DNA of 64,000 nt, from NCBI GenBank assembly GCA_045106765.1, contig JBGCFD010000059.1:1-64000 (forward strand). Reading direction: 5' to 3'. The DNA comes from CAJQQY01 sp045106765. Its GTDB lineage: Bacteria; Bacteroidota; Bacteroidia; Chitinophagales; Saprospiraceae. Both the position numbers and the translations under genes were made by a program. Positions 61,601 to 64,000 of the stretch are shown one piece after another. Each line of letters starts with the position of its first letter. Within the stretch, counting starts at the first letter, position 1. The notes under the pieces were generated by a model. The model had not been told where the DNA came from. It saw only the letters and a program-made list of their open reading frames with translations, and did not search any database.

Positions 61601-64000
61601 TTAACTTCTGTATACTACAATGGTCATGAGACTAGTGGTTTAAATATTCCATTTAGTGGAAATACTTTATACATAGACGATTTAGGTGCTGGTCAATATT
61701 CATTTGTTGTTAAAGATGATAACAACTGTGAAGTTGCTCAAGACTTTACAATGGATGAGCCTACTTTATTGATTGCAGATGTTATTACAAAAACAGATGT
61801 TTCTTGTAATGGAGATGCAGACGGAACTGCAACTGTATATGCTACAGGAGGAACTACTCCTTACACATACGAATGGTCTGATGGACAAACTACCGTAACT
61901 GCTACTGGTTTGGCTGCTGGAACTTATACTGTTACAGTAACTGACGATAACGATTGTACGGCAGAAATTTCAATTATAATTGAAGAGCCTGCTACACTTT
62001 CAGCTTCTGTATCAAGTACATCTGATGTAACTTGTAATGCAGGAAGTGATGGTAGTATTCAGATTTCTGTAAACGGAGGAACTGCTCCTTATAGCTATGA
62101 CTGGACTGGAAATGTACCTGCAGATGATGTACAGGATGCATTGAATATTCCTGCTGGAACTTACGGAGTATTAATTACAGATGCTAATGGTTGTACTACT
62201 GAAATTACTAATGTTGTAATTACAGAACCAACTCCAGTTACAGTTTCTATCGGAAATGTAGTTAATGCAGATTGTGCAGGAAACGAAACTGGTTCAGCTA
62301 CAGCTACTGGTATGGGCGGAACTGGTGCAATTTCTTATGCATGGAGTAATGGACAGACTGGAGCTAATGCAACTGGTCTTCACGCAGGTGGATATTCAGT
62401 TACAGCTACAGATGCTAATGGATGTGAAGCACAAGCTTCTATATTTATTTCTGATCCAACTGGAATGTCAATGGAAGTATTACTAAGTAATGATCCTAGT
62501 TGTAATGGAGGGTCTGATGGAAGTGTAACGCTTGGTATTTTACAAACACAAAATTTAGGAGGAACACCTCCTTATACGTTAACTAGAATCCTTAAAGATT
62601 TAGTGGCAACAAATGTAAATGTTCCTTTTACAGGACAAACATTGTTGATTGAAAATTTATCAGCAGGTCAATATTCATTTATTGTTTCAGATAATAATGG
62701 ATGTGAAGTTGTTGAAGAACAAACAATAGGCGAGCCTACTTTATTAATCGCTGAAACTATTCACACTACTGATGCACTTTGTAACGGAAGTCTTGATGGA
62801 ACAGCTACTGTAAATGCTACAGGAGGAACGACTCCTTATACTTATGCATGGTCAAGTGGAGCTATTTCAGCTACTGCTACTGGTCTTGCTGCTGGTAATT
62901 ATACAGTTACTGTTACAGATGCAAATGGATGTGAAGCTACTTCAACTGCTACAATTGGAGAACCTACTCCTATTATTGCTTTTGTAGCAAGCACAACTAA
63001 TGTAAGTTGTAATGGAGAAAGTGATGGAAGTATTGAACTTACTGTAATTGGAGGAACTCCTCCATATAGCTATGCATGGACTGGAAATATTCCTGCAGAT
63101 GACGTACAAGATGCTTTGAATATTCCTGCTGGAACTTACGGAGTAGTAATTACTGATTCAAACGGATGTACTACTGAAATTACTAACATCAACATTTCTG
63201 AGCCATCTCCACTTACTGTGACTATTGGAGATGTAATGAATGCTGATTGTGCTGGAAATGAAACTGGATCTGCAGTAGCAACTGCTTCTGGCGGAACTGG
63301 TTCAATTTATAACTATGCATGGAGTAATGGTCAAAATGGAACTAACCAAGCAACTGCAACTGGATTGCATGCTGGTGGTTATAGTGTGACTGTAACTGAT
63401 GAGAATGGATGTACTGCTCAAGCTTCTACATTTATCTCTGATCCTAATGGATTAGAAATGACAGTTTTCAACCTTACTGATGTTTCTTGTAATGGAGGTG
63501 CTGATGGAACTGCTTCTGTAGTGATCAATGGAGGAACTCCTCCATATACATTCAATGCACCTTTAGTAGCTACTGGACCTAATAATGCAACTGCATCTGG
63601 TTTAGCTGCTGGTTCATATGTATTCACAGCTATTGATGCAAATGGATGTCCAGTAAGTGTATCTGCTCAGATTGATGAGCCTACTCTTTTAATTGCTGAA
63701 ATTATCGCTACTTCTGATGCACTTTGCAACGGAAGTGCAGATGGAACTGCTACTGTAAATGCTACTGGTGGAACTACAGGTTACACTTACGCATGGTCTG
63801 ATGGACAAACTACTGCAATTGCAACTGGTTTGACTGCTGGAACTTACGGAGTAACAGTTACTGATGCTAACAACTGTACTGCAGAAACTACTGCTACTGT
63901 TGGCGAGCCAGATCTTTTAACTATTGCAGTCGGAGCAACATTTGATGTTTCTTGTAATGGTGGATTTGATGGAAGTATTTATATCAATAATCCAATTGGT
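58613..64000 (+). CDS. Giant SprB-repeat cell-surface adhesin (C-terminus off the window)
   Basis: The frame is open from the ATG at 58613 to the edge: 1796 codons without a stop. A long basic N-terminus (RNRNSLTRSCWSLLLVG) precedes the signal helix ending QMTAQD. Then come more than 20 SprB-type modules of about 75-85 residues, each with a start like DVSCNGGSDG, a middle GGTxPYxYxW, and an end PAGTYxVxVTDANGCT. SprB of Flavobacterium johnsoniae is the mobile gliding adhesin built from such repeats. A type B sorting domain and a linked sprF would be expected further right. Here the modules form a higher-order pattern of four kinds with a period of 315-333 residues. Its job in motility or attachment is inferred from the repeat family. 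Confidence 0.9.
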   Translation, partial: MERMIFTFDQVLKRNRNSLTRSCWSLLLVGFCFVFNTSQMTAQDCTLSASFAEVNDISCNGAMNGSILLEAEVAQSGTFFSRYITYQWNTGDFTKGITELAPGAYQVTVTEFALTPPTIILVPPFFVDPPDILVCTKELEIVLTQPFELEFELFSTFDVTCNGGSDGKLYMSTSGGTPPYSYNWYGNPAYQPTDGAEDAIDVPAGLYNVRVTDANGCTVVLTDLEVTEPTPVTVSIGNVTNADCAGNETGEATANGAGGTGAITYLWSNGSTDATAEDLHAGGYVVTATDANGCTAVASTFISDPNGLIFDIINVSDVSCNGESDGTVSLGIIGGTSPYTLIGYTGANTVLLGQPIPFATIVTDLSAGSHTFLAADANGCIVVAHTTVDEPTELISDVITSTDVLCNGDANGTATVHATGGTTPYTYAWTSGATTATATGLAAGPYTVTVTDANGCETIENVTVTEPAVLATTTPQLDDVSCNGGNDGKIYFQVTGGTAPYSYNWTGFPNAGGFQIPDDVQDQDAVPAGTYNVVITDSNGCTTEISNIEITEPTPVTVSIGNVIDADCAGNETGEATATGAGGTGTITYAWSDGQTGATAEDLHAGGYSVTATDANGCTAQASTSIADPNGLIVLATAITDISCNGGSDGSIRLEGIGGTSPYTITRTGSGGVFNNVNIPFAGLNGNLSIHVVNSLEAGHYAFRVTDMNGCNAFTSITLDEPTQLISDIITSTDVSCNGGADGTATVYATGGTTPYTYAWNDPAAQTTATATGLAAGAYMVVVTDANGCQTAQTITIFEPAELILSLDFINDVSCNGGSDGDIYINIDGGTAPYNYYWAGSTAADNTQDAVDVPAGTYTLLVIDANGCTFTLPNLVVGEPTPVTVYIDDVINADCAGGETGSATAYGAGGTGTITYAWSNGQTDAENWGIHAGGYSVTATDANGCTAQASTSISDPNGLSMEVIESSQPWCNGDANGSVTLGILNTGNLGGTSPYRLTSVYYNGHETSGLNIPFSGNTLYIDDLGAGQYSFVVKDDNNCEVAQDFTMDEPTLLIADVITKTDVSCNGDADGTATVYATGGTTPYTYEWSDGQTTVTATGLAAGTYTVTVTDDNDCTAEISIIIEEPATLSASVSSTSDVTCNAGSDGSIQISVNGGTAPYSYDWTGNVPADDVQDALNIPAGTYGVLITDANGCTTEITNVVITEPTPVTVSIGNVVNADCAGNETGSATATGMGGTGAISYAWSNGQTGANATGLHAGGYSVTATDANGCEAQASIFISDPTGMSMEVLLSNDPSCNGGSDGSVTLGILQTQNLGGTPPYTLTRILKDLVATNVNVPFTGQTLLIENLSAGQYSFIVSDNNGCEVVEEQTIGEPTLLIAETIHTTDALCNGSLDGTATVNATGGTTPYTYAWSSGAISATATGLAAGNYTVTVTDANGCEATSTATIGEPTPIIAFVASTTNVSCNGESDGSIELTVIGGTPPYSYAWTGNIPADDVQDALNIPAGTYGVVITDSNGCTTEITNINISEPSPLTVTIGDVMNADCAGNETGSAVATASGGTGSIYNYAWSNGQNGTNQATATGLHAGGYSVTVTDENGCTAQASTFISDPNGLEMTVFNLTDVSCNGGADGTASVVINGGTPPYTFNAPLVATGPNNATASGLAAGSYVFTAIDANGCPVSVSAQIDEPTLLIAEIIATSDALCNGSADGTATVNATGGTTGYTYAWSDGQTTAIATGLTAGTYGVTVTDANNCTAETTATVGEPDLLTIAVGATFDVSCNGGFDGSIYINNPIG
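59093..63952 (+). repeat. Five copies of a four-module (about 970-bp) higher-order repeat
   Basis: The first module (A) of each super-unit has its TGTAACGG/TGYAAYG anchor at 59093, 60056, 61055, 62033, 63008 and 63953. The intervals are 963, 999, 978, 975 and 945 bp, all divisible by 3 (321, 333, 326, 325, 315 residues). Within each unit the order is constant. A has a long loop with DDVQDA before PAGTY. B begins NADCAGNETG and has LHAGGYSVTATDANG and ISDPNGL. C begins SCNG and has a longer GGTSPYT loop. D begins TDVSCNG and has TGGTTPYTYAW and ATGLAAG. B is the best conserved at the DNA level. Confidence 0.85.

Noticed and set aside
59093..64000. CRISPR-like array because of regular DNA repeats
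   Set aside because: The repeats are in one open reading frame with multiples of 3, and encode SprB modules; there are no short palindromic repeats with unique spacers.

Overview
The window looks like chromosomal DNA of a Bacteroidota bacterium, most likely a saprospirian-type marine or activated-sludge relative. The base composition is clearly AT-rich. There is a full set of type IX secretion system (T9SS) hallmarks: PorU, PorV, GldJ, two PorP/SprF proteins, a PorE-like OmpA protein, and type A and type B sorting domains. Several promoters have the Bacteroidota form TTG-N19-21-TAnnTTTG. I found no rRNA, tRNA, CRISPR array, IS element or phage gene. The taxon is inferred from gene families, not from a marker gene.

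Layout. 1-6167: a truncated, leftward two-component-propeller sensor stands divergent from a tight three-gene operon. The operon encodes an ECF sigma factor, an inner-membrane-to-outer-membrane anti-sigma-like protein, and a T9SS-exported propeller protein. 6168-15006: housekeeping genes (mazG, a Smr/DUF2027 protein, a methyltransferase, a RidA-like protein, queE, a large Dna2-like nuclease-helicase and a YkgJ-type cysteine-cluster protein), separated by strong hairpins. 15144-26232: T9SS and gliding core, with porV and porU leftward, porP/sprF, gldJ and murF rightward, then an arginase-fold protein that has lost its metal ligands. 27088-44228: OmpA-family protein, CoA-binding protein, pyruvate dehydrogenase E2, recR, a GT2/phosphoglycosyltransferase fusion, a deleted methyltransferase pseudogene, a hybrid histidine kinase, a TonB-dependent receptor, a 5'-nucleotidase-type phosphoesterase, an M20 amidohydrolase and an FtsX/MacB-type permease.

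44858-64000 is almost entirely cell-surface machinery. It holds a 1563-residue type B adhesin, PorP/SprF, a PorE-like TPR/propeller/CRD/OmpA protein, a 1497-residue type B protein with internal duplications, and the first 1796 codons of a SprB-repeat protein that runs off the right edge. The SprB-repeat protein has a clear higher-order repeat of about 315-333 residues made of four different modules. Together with porU, porV and gldJ, this block would make, export and anchor very large surface fibres.

The intergenic DNA carries several families of palindromic elements. These include a perfect 30-bp inverted repeat with a second degenerate copy, a two-copy element containing ACGTTTTAC, and a hairpin about 170 bp long whose arms hold 7-bp tandem repeats. 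Two genes ending or starting at the window edges (1-1953 and 58613-64000) are incomplete. The most system-like candidates are the sigma / trans-envelope anti-sigma / surface-propeller operon and the modular SprB adhesin with a C8 tract in its upstream region.
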